64,000 bases of DNA, taken from NCBI GenBank assembly GCA_038400315.1, contig CP151667.1:2987174-3051173 (forward strand), in the 5' to 3' direction. The notes under the pieces are model-generated. The model was given only the letters and a program-made list of their open reading frames with translations, searched no databases and was not told where the DNA came from. The translations under genes and the position numbers were made by a program. Of the stretch, positions 7,650 through 15,192 are shown in pieces; positions within the stretch are counted from its first letter, which is position 1; the number at the start of each line of letters is the position of its first letter. The stretch comes from Isosphaeraceae bacterium EP7. Its GTDB lineage: Bacteria; Planctomycetota; Planctomycetia; Isosphaerales; Isosphaeraceae.

Positions 7650-8471
7650 TTATCTGCATCTCCTGTTTACAACGATCGCCCGCAGTTCTTCGATACAAAG
7701 CGTTTTGTCATGCCTGCGATGGATCATTGCATGGCAGTTGGCACACACCGAAGCCATATCTGTAGCTGGATTGATCATAGCCGGCCCATCCATGACAGAA
7801 ATTGGCACAATATGATGTATATGAGTATAGCCAAATCCGACAGCACCGTAGGTATTCTCGAAGTCAAAACCGCAGACGGAACACGTTGTCCCATGGAGAG
7901 CTACTGCTGCCCGGCGCAGTCGACCGTCTCGCTCATATTGGGTCACGAACCTCCGCTTAGCCTGTCCTTCCTCTGCGCTCTCGAAGCCCGCCGCTATCCC
8001 TTGATTCTCGTCGTTAACGTCCTCCAGCCGAGGTGTCCCCGGCAGTAACGTCGCCAGCCCTCGAATCCTCTGATAAGTGGCTTCTTCGATCAGCCTGACA
8101 CCGTCGCGCCAGTAGCTTGATATCCGAGTCTCAGGAATGGTTTCGATGAACCTTCCATCTTGCTTGGCTAGAATACCGGTAGCAAATGGTCGGTAATCGG
8201 TGACCAAAGCAAAGAGATCGCCCTTCTTGCTACGTGTGTCGGACCAGGACTGTCCAATTTCCGCAACAGCAAAATAATGAGGTTCATTGCTGAGTCGCTT
8301 GTTGGCATACGCAGGATTTTTTTGTTTGCCTTTGTAGTAAACAACCTTTGTCTGAGGTTTGAGATATTTGGCGTAGCGGCTTGGAAAATGGTACAGCGAC
8401 CCAGCATGGTCGTCCCACCGAGATTCATCGTTCTCGGTAATTACGGCGTATTCAATCGCAATCTTTTCCAA
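7650..8471 (-). CDS. HNH endonuclease with N-terminal PUA/EVE-like reader domain, possible type IV restriction enzyme
   Basis: 273 residues. The C-terminal domain has the HNH/McrA-type zinc motif: CSVCGFDF (first CxxC), then THIHHIVPIS, then VCANCHAMIH, giving two CxxC pairs around the catalytic HH. The N-terminal half (YHFPSRYAKYLKPQ, VVYYKGK, YFAVAEIG, DYRPFATGI) matches the pattern found in other bacterial HNH proteins whose N-terminal domain resembles PUA/EVE folds that recognise modified bases. A role cutting modified foreign DNA is inferred. The gene is clearly AT-richer than its surroundings and uses different codons, suggesting recent acquisition. No methylase is adjacent, which fits a modification-dependent rather than classical restriction enzyme. 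Confidence 0.8.
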   Translation of the reverse strand: MEKIAIEYAVITENDESRWDDHAGSLYHFPSRYAKYLKPQTKVVYYKGKQKNPAYANKRLSNEPHYFAVAEIGQSWSDTRSKKGDLFALVTDYRPFATGILAKQDGRFIETIPETRISSYWRDGVRLIEEATYQRIRGLATLLPGTPRLEDVNDENQGIAAGFESAEEGQAKRRFVTQYERDGRLRRAAVALHGTTCSVCGFDFENTYGAVGFGYTHIHHIVPISVMDGPAMINPATDMASVCANCHAMIHRRHDKTLCIEELRAIVVNRRCR

Positions 8472-8649
8472 GTATTATTCCTCAACGGCATTACAATCTG
8501 ACATAGCCCGTTTCATGAAGCTGGGACACGGCAGAAGAACGGCGACATGCAATCTTTGGATTGAAGTAGGCAAAATCTCCCCTTCTCTCTATCCGTCACC
8601 CCGGCCGTCTTTCCCCTCCTGGATTGGCCTCTTTTCCAATCTTCAGGGG

Positions 8650-9117
8650 TCAGTGACCGCTTGAGAGTTCCAACCCGTACTTAGGGATCGCCGCGATCAG
8701 CTTGGCGATACTTTCGGGGGTCGGAGGGATCGGAGTCGATTCGCGGCTGGCGAGCTTCTCGCCGATCTCGATGAAGAACTCTTCCAGGCCGGCCGGCGTG
8801 ACCGTGATGATCAGCTTGCCGGGGGTCGTGCCCACGTTCTTGAAATTATGGGGCACGCCGCGTTTGCCGAAGAGGAACTCGCCCGTCGAGCGGCGGATCG
8901 GCTTGCCGGCCACGAGGAACTCGAATTCGCCTTCGACGACGTAAAAGCCTTCGTCCTCGCGGCTGTGGACGTGGGGCGGCGACCCGCTGCCGGGGGGGAC
9001 GTAGGCCTCGAAGACGAAGCAGGCCCCATCTGTCTGGGCGCCGGTGAGGAGGAACGTGTAGCGATCGCCGACCACCGAGTAGATCGGGAGATCATGGCCG
9101 CCCGTAGTTGGCATCAT
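8650..9117 (-). CDS. Single-domain cupin protein
   Basis: 155 residues. The conserved cupin motif 1 is visible as PPHVHSREDEGFYVVEGEFEF (two histidines and a glutamate as probable metal ligands) and motif 2 as GVPHNFKNVG (one histidine). The beta-barrel probably binds a divalent metal. Proteins of this type are often annotated as quercetin dioxygenase-like or general cupin proteins, and the substrate cannot be read from sequence. The first two codons are both ATG, so the start is 9117 or 9114. GC content is back to the genome level, in contrast to the HNH gene next to it. It appears to be a single-gene unit. Confidence 0.87.
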   Translation of the reverse strand: MMPTTGGHDLPIYSVVGDRYTFLLTGAQTDGACFVFEAYVPPGSGSPPHVHSREDEGFYVVEGEFEFLVAGKPIRRSTGEFLFGKRGVPHNFKNVGTTPGKLIITVTPAGLEEFFIEIGEKLASRESTPIPPTPESIAKLIAAIPKYGLELSSGH

Positions 9118-9226
9118 GGCCTCATTGAATTAGTGAGATGCTGATGAACTTGATACCACTTAAAACTTAGCAATCTCCTCATTCCATGGTAAAGTCGAAT
9201 GAAAAAAAGGGGGGGGGGATCGTGCT

Positions 9227-9496
9227 ATGATCATCATTTTACCAAGTGACCTTGAAAATTCGATCGAGGCAGCCGTGCATCGTGGCCGCTTTGCGTCCGT
9301 CGATGAGGCGATGATTCATGCGGCCAAGCTGCTGCTCAGAGAAATCGACCAGCAACCGACTACAGATCCGACCGAGAGCGTGCAGCCTGCAAGTCTCGGC
9401 TTCATCGGTGCCTTGCGCGATGACGCCGATCTGCTCGACCAGGCCGTTAAATACGTCATGCAAGTACGTCGCAAATTGGGGACGTTCTACTCTTGA
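9227..9496 (+). CDS. ParD/CopG-like ribbon-helix-helix protein, orphan antitoxin candidate
   Basis: 89 residues. The N-terminus (IIILPSDLENSIEAAVHRGR, then FASVDEAMIHAAKLLL) has the beta-strand plus two-helix layout of ParD-type ribbon-helix-helix antitoxins, which bind DNA as dimers and neutralise ParE/RelE toxins with their C-terminal tail. Normally a toxin gene overlaps the antitoxin stop codon, but the sequence after 9496 contains no such frame, and the next gene is on the opposite strand. It is therefore an orphan or a stand-alone regulator. A G-rich tract (gggggggggg) just upstream includes the likely ribosome site. It lies in the same AT-richer accessory stretch as the HNH gene. Confidence 0.7.
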   Translation: MIIILPSDLENSIEAAVHRGRFASVDEAMIHAAKLLLREIDQQPTTDPTESVQPASLGFIGALRDDADLLDQAVKYVMQVRRKLGTFYS

Positions 9497-9581
9497 AGTC
9501 CGACTACGGCGAGGGGATAAGGGGAACAGACAGCCTTCGGATTGAAAAGGTAGTCTACCTTTCCGATCATTTTTTCCATCC

Positions 9582-9893
9582 TCAATCAAGGTCCCAGTCT
9601 TGCAAATTACTCCCATGAAAAGGGTTGCTGTAGGTTACGGTTTCAGATCGAATCGGCTTCGTGTAACGAGCGTTAATCAACGGATGCGCAATCCTTCCTT
9701 GGGTCTCTTGGAACAGTTTCCACCAGTTCTCAAGTTCTAACTCCGAAACAAAGCTACCAATAATACAACCTTTTTTGGTTGTCAACGTCCATGACTTTTC
9801 ACTTTGATACTTACGAGCGTACGCCACACCCCGCAATGCGTTCGGGACAGTGATCCCGAGAAACGTCAGCTCTGATGCTATCTGATCGCTCAT
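9582..9893 (-). CDS. Hypothetical protein, unknown family
   Basis: 103 residues from an ATG at 9893, chosen because a GGGAG ribosome site precedes it and because the protein then starts with a plausible MSDQIASELTFLG. The frame is open further upstream to 9989 without a better signal. The sequence is a mixed alpha/beta composition with tryptophans (ENWWKLFQ; LQDWDLD) and no membrane segment or signal peptide. No family was recognised. The gene is AT-richer than the genome average and sits in an accessory stretch, so a mobile or defence-related origin is possible but unproven. Confidence 0.5.
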   Translation of the reverse strand: MSDQIASELTFLGITVPNALRGVAYARKYQSEKSWTLTTKKGCIIGSFVSELELENWWKLFQETQGRIAHPLINARYTKPIRSETVTYSNPFHGSNLQDWDLD

Positions 9894-10012
9894 CTTCGAT
9901 CTCCCATCGGCCAGTGAAGATCCTTGAAAAGACTGCACCGGCGTAGCGACAAGATTGCAAGAACGAAACAATCGAGATTTTATAGGCACTCAAGGGTGTG
10001 GCGTCGAGAGGG

Positions 10013-10429
10013 TTATCGGCGACGCTTCTTCTTGACGGCAACGGGGCTGTCTTCCATGTTCATAGATCGGGTGAAGTCTTCGTCGCGGAAGACCCGGATG
10101 GGGTCGTAACCGAGGACCATGTATTTGACGTCCTTGGCGGGCTCACCCTTGAGGGTCAGGGAGACGGGGAAGGTGTGGCTGCTCTGGTCGGCGGAGTCGG
10201 AGCCGATGGAGAAGGTTTCGAGGGACTTGGCGGCGTTCCACTCGAAGTCGATGGCCTCGACCTTGGGGTCCTTGGTGGCCAGGGAGGCGGGCTTCTCGCC
10301 GGCTTTCCAGGCGTCGAGGGAAGATTGGAGGGCGGCCTTGGCCTGGTCGCTGGTGGGGGGGGCCGGGGGTTCGCCGCAGCCGGCGATGAGCAGGAGGGCG
10401 GCGGCCAGGATGGAGAGTCTCGGGGACAT
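10013..10429 (-). CDS. Small predicted lipoprotein, unknown function
   Basis: 138 residues. The N-terminus MSPRLSILAAALLLIAGC is a lipoprotein signal peptide with the lipobox LIAGC, so the mature protein should be lipid-anchored at the cysteine. The rest has a short helical segment (QAKAALQSSLDAWKAGEKP) and a beta-rich region ending in a very basic tail (VKKKRRR). The fold of such short planctomycete lipoproteins is unknown to me. The start at 10429 is preferred over 10531 because it places the signal peptide at the very N-terminus. It lies downstream of the enolase-superfamily gene on the same strand, separated by 165 bases, and may or may not be co-transcribed. Confidence 0.75.
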   Translation of the reverse strand: MSPRLSILAAALLLIAGCGEPPAPPTSDQAKAALQSSLDAWKAGEKPASLATKDPKVEAIDFEWNAAKSLETFSIGSDSADQSSHTFPVSLTLKGEPAKDVKYMVLGYDPIRVFRDEDFTRSMNMEDSPVAVKKKRRR

Positions 10430-10594
10430 GCGGGGAAGCTCCGAAGGAACGGGGTCGTCGGGGTCGAACGTGGGTCGCCCGACGATGGGCCGAGGGCGCG
10501 ACGCTGCGGCGGCCCGGCCAACTGTCCGCATCCATGATACCTGGCGACGGTTGCGGCGCGGAGTGGCCCTGAGGGATGACGGACCGGCAGGGAA

Positions 10595-11851
10595 TCAGGC
10601 TCGGCCGACTTGCTTGCTTTCGCGGAGGAAGGTGGGGTCGATCTCGACGCCGAAGCCGGGGCCGGTGGGGATCTTGACGATCCCGTTCTCGACCTTGAGG
10701 GAGGCGGTGAGGCTGGAGACGGGGAAGTCGGCGTTGCCCTTGAACTCGGTGAAGGGGACGGGGTTGGGGATGCAGGCGGCGAAGATGGCGGCGTCGAGGT
10801 AGCCGAGGCCGGAGCCGGACATGTGGGGGGTGCAGAGCATGCCCGCGGCGTGGGCCATCCGGGCAACTCGCATGGAGCGGATGAAGCCGCCGTAGTAGTG
10901 GAGGTCGGGCTGGACGATGTCGACGACCCGGTCGCGGATCATCCGGCGGAAGGCGAACTCGCTGGATTCCTGCTCGCCGGCGGCGACGGGGATGGTCAGG
11001 GCGTCGGCCACGAGCTTGGTGCCGTCGTGGTCGTCGTAGCGGCAGGGCTCTTCATAGAAGGCGTAGTTGTGCTGCTCCATGAGCCGGCCGATGCGGATGG
11101 CCTCGGCGGGCGAATAGGAGCTGTTGGAGTCTGCGTAGAGGGTCATCGAGGGGCCGAAGGCCTCGCGCACGAGGGGGATGAGGCGTTCGGAGCGGCCGGG
11201 GGGCGTCTCGGCATTGTCGCGCCTCATCATGCCGCCGAGGCGGAACTTGAGGGCTTTGGCGCCCGACTCCTCGACGAGCTTGCGGAGGTCATCGAGCTCG
11301 GCCTCGGGGGTGTTGCCGCGCGTGCCGCTGGCCCGATAGACGGCGATCTCGGGGCGCTTCACGCCGCCGATGAGGGTGCCGATCGACTTGCCCGAGGCCT
11401 TGCCGAGGAGGTCGAGGACGGCGAACTCGGCGCCGGCGGTGCAGACCCAGAGGGGAAGCCCCTGATATTTATAGTTGTCGTTGTGGCGATAGAGTTCCCA
11501 GAGAAGGCCTTCCAGATCCCGCGCGTCTTTGCCGACGAAGAACGGGGCGATGCGGTTGGTGAAGATGGGATAGAGATGGACCATGTGCATCGAGTTGGGG
11601 ACGGCCAGGCCTTCTGCGCCGTCGGAGGTGCGGACGCGCACGACGAAGTTCCGGCCGTTTCGCAGCAGGTCCATCGCGCTGATCTTGAGCGGGGAGTTGA
11701 GGCCCGCGACGTCGAGGACCGGGGCGTTGGCGATGCGGTCGAGGGCCTCGTTGTCGAGGCGAGGTTCGTCGGCCTTGCCGGTCAGCGGAGAACACGCGAG
11801 CATTCCGGCGGCGAGGCCTGTGCCGAGGAACCGGCGTCGGGGGAGGTCCAT
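10595..11851 (-). CDS. Tat-exported enolase-superfamily enzyme (mandelate racemase/muconate lactonizing type)
   Basis: 418 residues. The N-terminus carries a twin-arginine signal (PRRRFLGTGLAAGMLA), so the folded enzyme is probably exported. The C-terminal barrel has the superfamily metal ligands in order: aspartate in LYADSNSSY, glutamate in YEEPCRYDD and glutamate in AAGEQESSEF. Candidate catalytic bases are the lysine in KALKFRLGG and the histidine in LCTPHMSG. This pattern fits acid-sugar dehydratases and related epimerases; the exact substrate is not evident. The start at 11851 is chosen because it puts the Tat motif at the N-terminus. The gene follows the NtrC-like regulator on the same strand after a gap of 121 bases, so regulation by that system is plausible but inferred. 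Confidence 0.88.
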   Translation of the reverse strand: MDLPRRRFLGTGLAAGMLACSPLTGKADEPRLDNEALDRIANAPVLDVAGLNSPLKISAMDLLRNGRNFVVRVRTSDGAEGLAVPNSMHMVHLYPIFTNRIAPFFVGKDARDLEGLLWELYRHNDNYKYQGLPLWVCTAGAEFAVLDLLGKASGKSIGTLIGGVKRPEIAVYRASGTRGNTPEAELDDLRKLVEESGAKALKFRLGGMMRRDNAETPPGRSERLIPLVREAFGPSMTLYADSNSSYSPAEAIRIGRLMEQHNYAFYEEPCRYDDHDGTKLVADALTIPVAAGEQESSEFAFRRMIRDRVVDIVQPDLHYYGGFIRSMRVARMAHAAGMLCTPHMSGSGLGYLDAAIFAACIPNPVPFTEFKGNADFPVSSLTASLKVENGIVKIPTGPGFGVEIDPTFLRESKQVGRA

Positions 11852-11972
11852 GGTGGAATCCCTTTGGTCGGGTTGGTCGCGGGACGTGGTGGTGTCGATC
11901 CTTGTGATGGTCGTGGGGGAGGCGGCTGTGTGCAAGGCCTTGCCCCTCCGATGGCCGACCGCCCAGGGGGGC

Positions 11973-13325
11973 TTACTGGAGGGAGTAGCGATTCATCTTG
12001 TAGCGCAGGGTGCGGACACTGACTCCGAGGAGTTGCGCCGTGCGCTCGCGGTGGTTGTCGCACTGGGCCAGGGCGGCGAGGATGGCGACCTTCTCGGCCT
12101 CCTGGGCCACGGCGTCGAGGGTGAGCAGGCCGGGCGCCGGCCTCGCGTGCATCTCCTTGGGCAGGTCTCCGGCGTGGATCACGGGGCCTTCGACGGTGAC
12201 GACGAGGCGCTCGATGCAGTTGCGGAGCTGGCGGATGTTGCCGGGCCATGAGTAGTCGCAGAGCACGCGCATGGCGGCGCCTGCGACCTGCTTGGGCTCG
12301 CGGCGATACCTGGCGCAGGCCCGTTGCATGAAGTGATCGAAGAGCAGGGGGATGTCGTCGGACCGCTCGCGGAGGGGGGGAAGGCGGAGGGGGATCACGT
12401 CGAGGCGATAGTAGAGGTCCTCGCGGAGCTTGCCCTCGGCGACCAGCTCGTGGACGTCGCGGTGGGTCGCCGCGACGAGCCGGACGTCGAGCGCGATCAA
12501 CTCCTCGCCGCCGAGCCGTCGGAGCTCTCGTTGCTCCAGGACGCGGAGGAGGTCGACCTGGGTCTTGGGGGCCATCTCGCCGATTTCGTCGAGGAAGAGG
12601 GTGCCGCGCTGGGCCATCTCGAACCAGCCGGCCTTCTGGCGTAGGGCGCCGCTGAAGGCCCCTTTCTCGTAACCGAAGAGCTCGCTCTCGATGAGCGACT
12701 CGGGCATGGCGCCGACGTTGACGGCGACGTAGGGGCCGTCGCGCCGGGGGCTCAGGCCATGGATCGCGCGGGCGATCAGCTCCTTGCCGGTGCCGCTTTC
12801 TCCCTGGATGAGGACCATCAGGTCGGTGTCGGCCACCTGGCGAATGCAGGAGAAGACCTCGCGGATGGCGGCGCTCTGGCCGATCATCTCGGGGAACTCG
12901 CTGGCGGCGGCGAGCTGCACCCTGAGTTGTCGGTTCTCCTCGCGCAGTCGGTGGTGCTCGAAGGCGTTCCGGACGAGATGGCCGAGCATTTCCAGGTCGA
13001 CGGGCTTGGCGAGGTAGTCGTGGGCCCCAAGGCGCATCGCCTCGACGGCGGTCTCGACCGTCCCGTGCGCGGTGATGACGAGGATGAGTGTCTCGGGCCA
13101 GCCGTGCTTGATGTCGCGGACCAGGCCCAGGCCCGAGAGGGGGCCGGGCATCTTCAGGTCGGTGATGACGAGCTGATGGGGCTGGCGCTTGAAGAGGGCC
13201 CAGGCCTCGGACGCATCGGCGGCCGTCGAGACCTCGTACGACTGCTCCTCGAGCGCGAGCCTGAGCCCGGAGCGGATGTTCGGCTCGTCGTCGACGACCA
13301 GGATGCGGAAGGGCGAGTTGCTCAT
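11973..13325 (-). CDS. Sigma-54-dependent response regulator, NtrC type
   Basis: 450 residues. Domains in order: receiver (residues about 8-120, with phospho-acceptor aspartate in LVITDLKMPG), AAA+ sigma-54 activation domain (about 145-370, Walker A GESGTGKE, Walker B LFLDEIGE) and a C-terminal helix-turn-helix (RTAQLLGVSVRTLRYKMNRY). The sigma-54 contact loop reads GAFSGA rather than the usual GAFTGA. Such proteins activate sigma-54 promoters after phosphorylation by a histidine kinase. The partner is the kinase gene directly upstream, whose stop overlaps this start by 4 bases (13322-13325). Target genes are unknown; the enolase-family gene downstream on the same strand is one candidate. Confidence 0.95.
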   Translation of the reverse strand: MSNSPFRILVVDDEPNIRSGLRLALEEQSYEVSTAADASEAWALFKRQPHQLVITDLKMPGPLSGLGLVRDIKHGWPETLILVITAHGTVETAVEAMRLGAHDYLAKPVDLEMLGHLVRNAFEHHRLREENRQLRVQLAAASEFPEMIGQSAAIREVFSCIRQVADTDLMVLIQGESGTGKELIARAIHGLSPRRDGPYVAVNVGAMPESLIESELFGYEKGAFSGALRQKAGWFEMAQRGTLFLDEIGEMAPKTQVDLLRVLEQRELRRLGGEELIALDVRLVAATHRDVHELVAEGKLREDLYYRLDVIPLRLPPLRERSDDIPLLFDHFMQRACARYRREPKQVAGAAMRVLCDYSWPGNIRQLRNCIERLVVTVEGPVIHAGDLPKEMHARPAPGLLTLDAVAQEAEKVAILAALAQCDNHRERTAQLLGVSVRTLRYKMNRYSLQ

Positions 13326-14698
13326 GAATCGGCTTCGGTCCCGGAGGCCGGGTCGAGGGGGACTGCGATGCAGAAGGTGGTGCCGTGCGGGCCGGTCCGA
13401 TATTCGATCCGGCCGCCGTGCTGGCTGACGACCTTCTCGGAGAGGGGCAGGCCCATGCCGGTGCCCCTGTCCTTGGTCGAAGCATAAGGCTTGAACAAGT
13501 CTTGCTGGATCTCGGGCGCGATGCCGGGGCCGGTGTCGGAGACCTCGACGCGGAGTTCTCGGCCGTATGCCGATGCGTCAAGTCGCAATTTCCCGCCGTC
13601 GGGCATGGCCTCCAGGGCGTTGAGCACCAGGTTCAGGACGGCCTGCTTGAACTTGTCGGCGTCCATGCTCACCGGCCCGATCGCGGGATCGGGGAGGCTC
13701 GACGCGACATCGACATTCTGCTGGAGGGCCTGCGGGCCGATCAGCCGCAGGGTGTCCCGCAGGAGGCATGAGATGTCGGTCGGCCGGAGGGTCAGGCGGT
13801 GGAGGCTGGCGAAGTCTCGGAAGCCGTCGAGGACGCCGTTGAGCCGTTGGATCTCGGACTTGACCACGCCCAGCAGCTCGTCGACGGGCTTCGCCGGGCC
13901 GGGGCCTCCGAGCCGCTTCTCCATGAGCTGGACGTGGATGCTCAGCGCCGTCAGGGGGTTCTTGATCTCGTGGTGCAGGCCGGCGGCCAGGGTGCCCAGG
14001 CTGACGAACTTCTCAAGGAGCTGGACCCGTTCTTCCATCAGGACCCGGTCGCTCACGTCGCGCAGGAGGATGATGCAGCCGACGGACTTGCCCGCGGAGT
14101 CCTTCAACACGTGGGCGTCCGCCCTGATGCGTCGGACGCGCCCGTTGCGGTCGACGGCGAAGTCCTGGTCCCAGACCGCCGCGTTGCGGTCGGCGACCCG
14201 GCCTGCCAGCTCGGCCAGCGGCGCGCCTCCCGTGGAGATGCTGGGCAGGAGGCCGCCGATGCAGTCGGACTTGACCCCCAGGAGGCCGACCGCGGCCGAG
14301 TTGATGCCCGTGATGACGTGGTGGCGGTCGGTGGTAATGACCCCTTGATCCATGCTGGCCAGGATCTCGAGCGAGAGGAGCTTCACCTGGAACAGGACGC
14401 GCAGGAGAGCAAGCTGGCGGCGCTGCGTCCAGACCAGGGCCAGCGTGCAGAGGACCAGGAGCGAGGAGGCGACCGCGCGGACGATGATCCGCGAGCCGAT
14501 ATCACGGCGCAAGGATCCGATCACGGCCGGCGTGACCGCCACCGCACCCGACTCCCAGCGGTCGAGCAGGCGATATTCGCTGTAGACCTGGATCACGGCG
14601 GCGAAGTTCAGCGCGAAGGAGAACACGAGCATGGCGAGGACGAGCGTCGCCGACCTGGGGATCCGGATCTGAATTTCGGACGACCTGATGCGGAACAT
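13322..14698 (-). CDS. Membrane sensor histidine kinase, NtrB-like, with PAS domain
   Basis: 458 residues. Two membrane helices (about residues 17-37 and 72-90) flank a short periplasmic loop of about 35 residues. A PAS-like domain follows (about 110-225), then the dimerisation/phosphorylation helix with the H-box AAGLHHEIKNPLTAL (histidine 243) and a HATPase domain with N-box NLVLNALEAM, G1 DTGPGIA and G2 GTGMGLPL. This is the standard class of kinase that phosphorylates NtrC-type regulators. The gene is first in a two-gene operon with the regulator and overlaps it by 4 bases (ATGA). The small periplasmic domain suggests the signal may be sensed in the membrane or by PAS. The signal is unknown. 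Confidence 0.94.
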   Translation of the reverse strand: MFRIRSSEIQIRIPRSATLVLAMLVFSFALNFAAVIQVYSEYRLLDRWESGAVAVTPAVIGSLRRDIGSRIIVRAVASSLLVLCTLALVWTQRRQLALLRVLFQVKLLSLEILASMDQGVITTDRHHVITGINSAAVGLLGVKSDCIGGLLPSISTGGAPLAELAGRVADRNAAVWDQDFAVDRNGRVRRIRADAHVLKDSAGKSVGCIILLRDVSDRVLMEERVQLLEKFVSLGTLAAGLHHEIKNPLTALSIHVQLMEKRLGGPGPAKPVDELLGVVKSEIQRLNGVLDGFRDFASLHRLTLRPTDISCLLRDTLRLIGPQALQQNVDVASSLPDPAIGPVSMDADKFKQAVLNLVLNALEAMPDGGKLRLDASAYGRELRVEVSDTGPGIAPEIQQDLFKPYASTKDRGTGMGLPLSEKVVSQHGGRIEYRTGPHGTTFCIAVPLDPASGTEADS

Positions 14699-15192
14699 CG
14701 CGGCGAAATGCCCCCTCGTACTTTCAGTCTACCCGTGACCTGCCCCCGGGGCACGGAGCGAATGCCCATCGAGGTCAACCGGTGCGACGGGCGGGTACCG
14801 CTCAGACGAAGTCTCTCGGGCGTCGGACCGGCAAGAACCTGCCAACCCTGCAAGTTCTTGCCGGTCCGACGGGCGATCCGCACCGGGCATGGGTCGGGCG
14901 ATCTCAACGAACCCAGATCCCTAAGTCTCGATTTCACTAAGGGTTGCAGACCCTTTGCGCGGCGGCTTTTCGTCGCGGTACGGGACGTGCTTTGCCTGAA
15001 ATTCGAACGTCGTGGCCTCGCGTCCCATCGGGGACCGCGACGAACCGCGGCGGTCATTCCAGTCCGACAGTTCCCGACCTCAGATCCAGACCCGGCCCCG
15101 GCCGGGGTCGGGGTCGGTTGTGGCCCGTCCCCCCCGGGCTTCGATCCGGCGATCGGTCGTTTCATTCGCTCCGCGACGGAGGGGGTAGTTAC
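14699..15192. other. Divergent intergenic region with structured leader
   Basis: 494 bases between the divergent kinase and SulP genes hold no convincing gene. They contain a perfect 18-base-pair hairpin (separate entry) and a smaller one, AAGGGT (14939-14944) with ACCCTT (14950-14955). Both would be part of any long 5' leader of the SulP transcript. Several long frames here are composition artefacts. Confidence 0.5.
14821..14871. repeat. Perfect 18-bp inverted repeat (hairpin) upstream of the SulP gene
   Basis: The left arm at 14821-14838 (CGTCGGACCGGCAAGAAC) is exactly complementary to 14854-14871, with a 15-base loop whose TGC/GCA ends can add three more pairs after one mismatch. No T-run follows on either strand, and neither flanking gene ends here, so a simple terminator is unlikely. 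It could be a leader RNA structure, a binding site or a remnant of a mobile element. Confidence 0.75.

Noticed and set aside
8622-8641. Small hairpin GATTGG/CCAATC near the cupin gene end
   Set aside because: Only six base pairs with an eight-base loop and no clear U-run; too weak to call a terminator.
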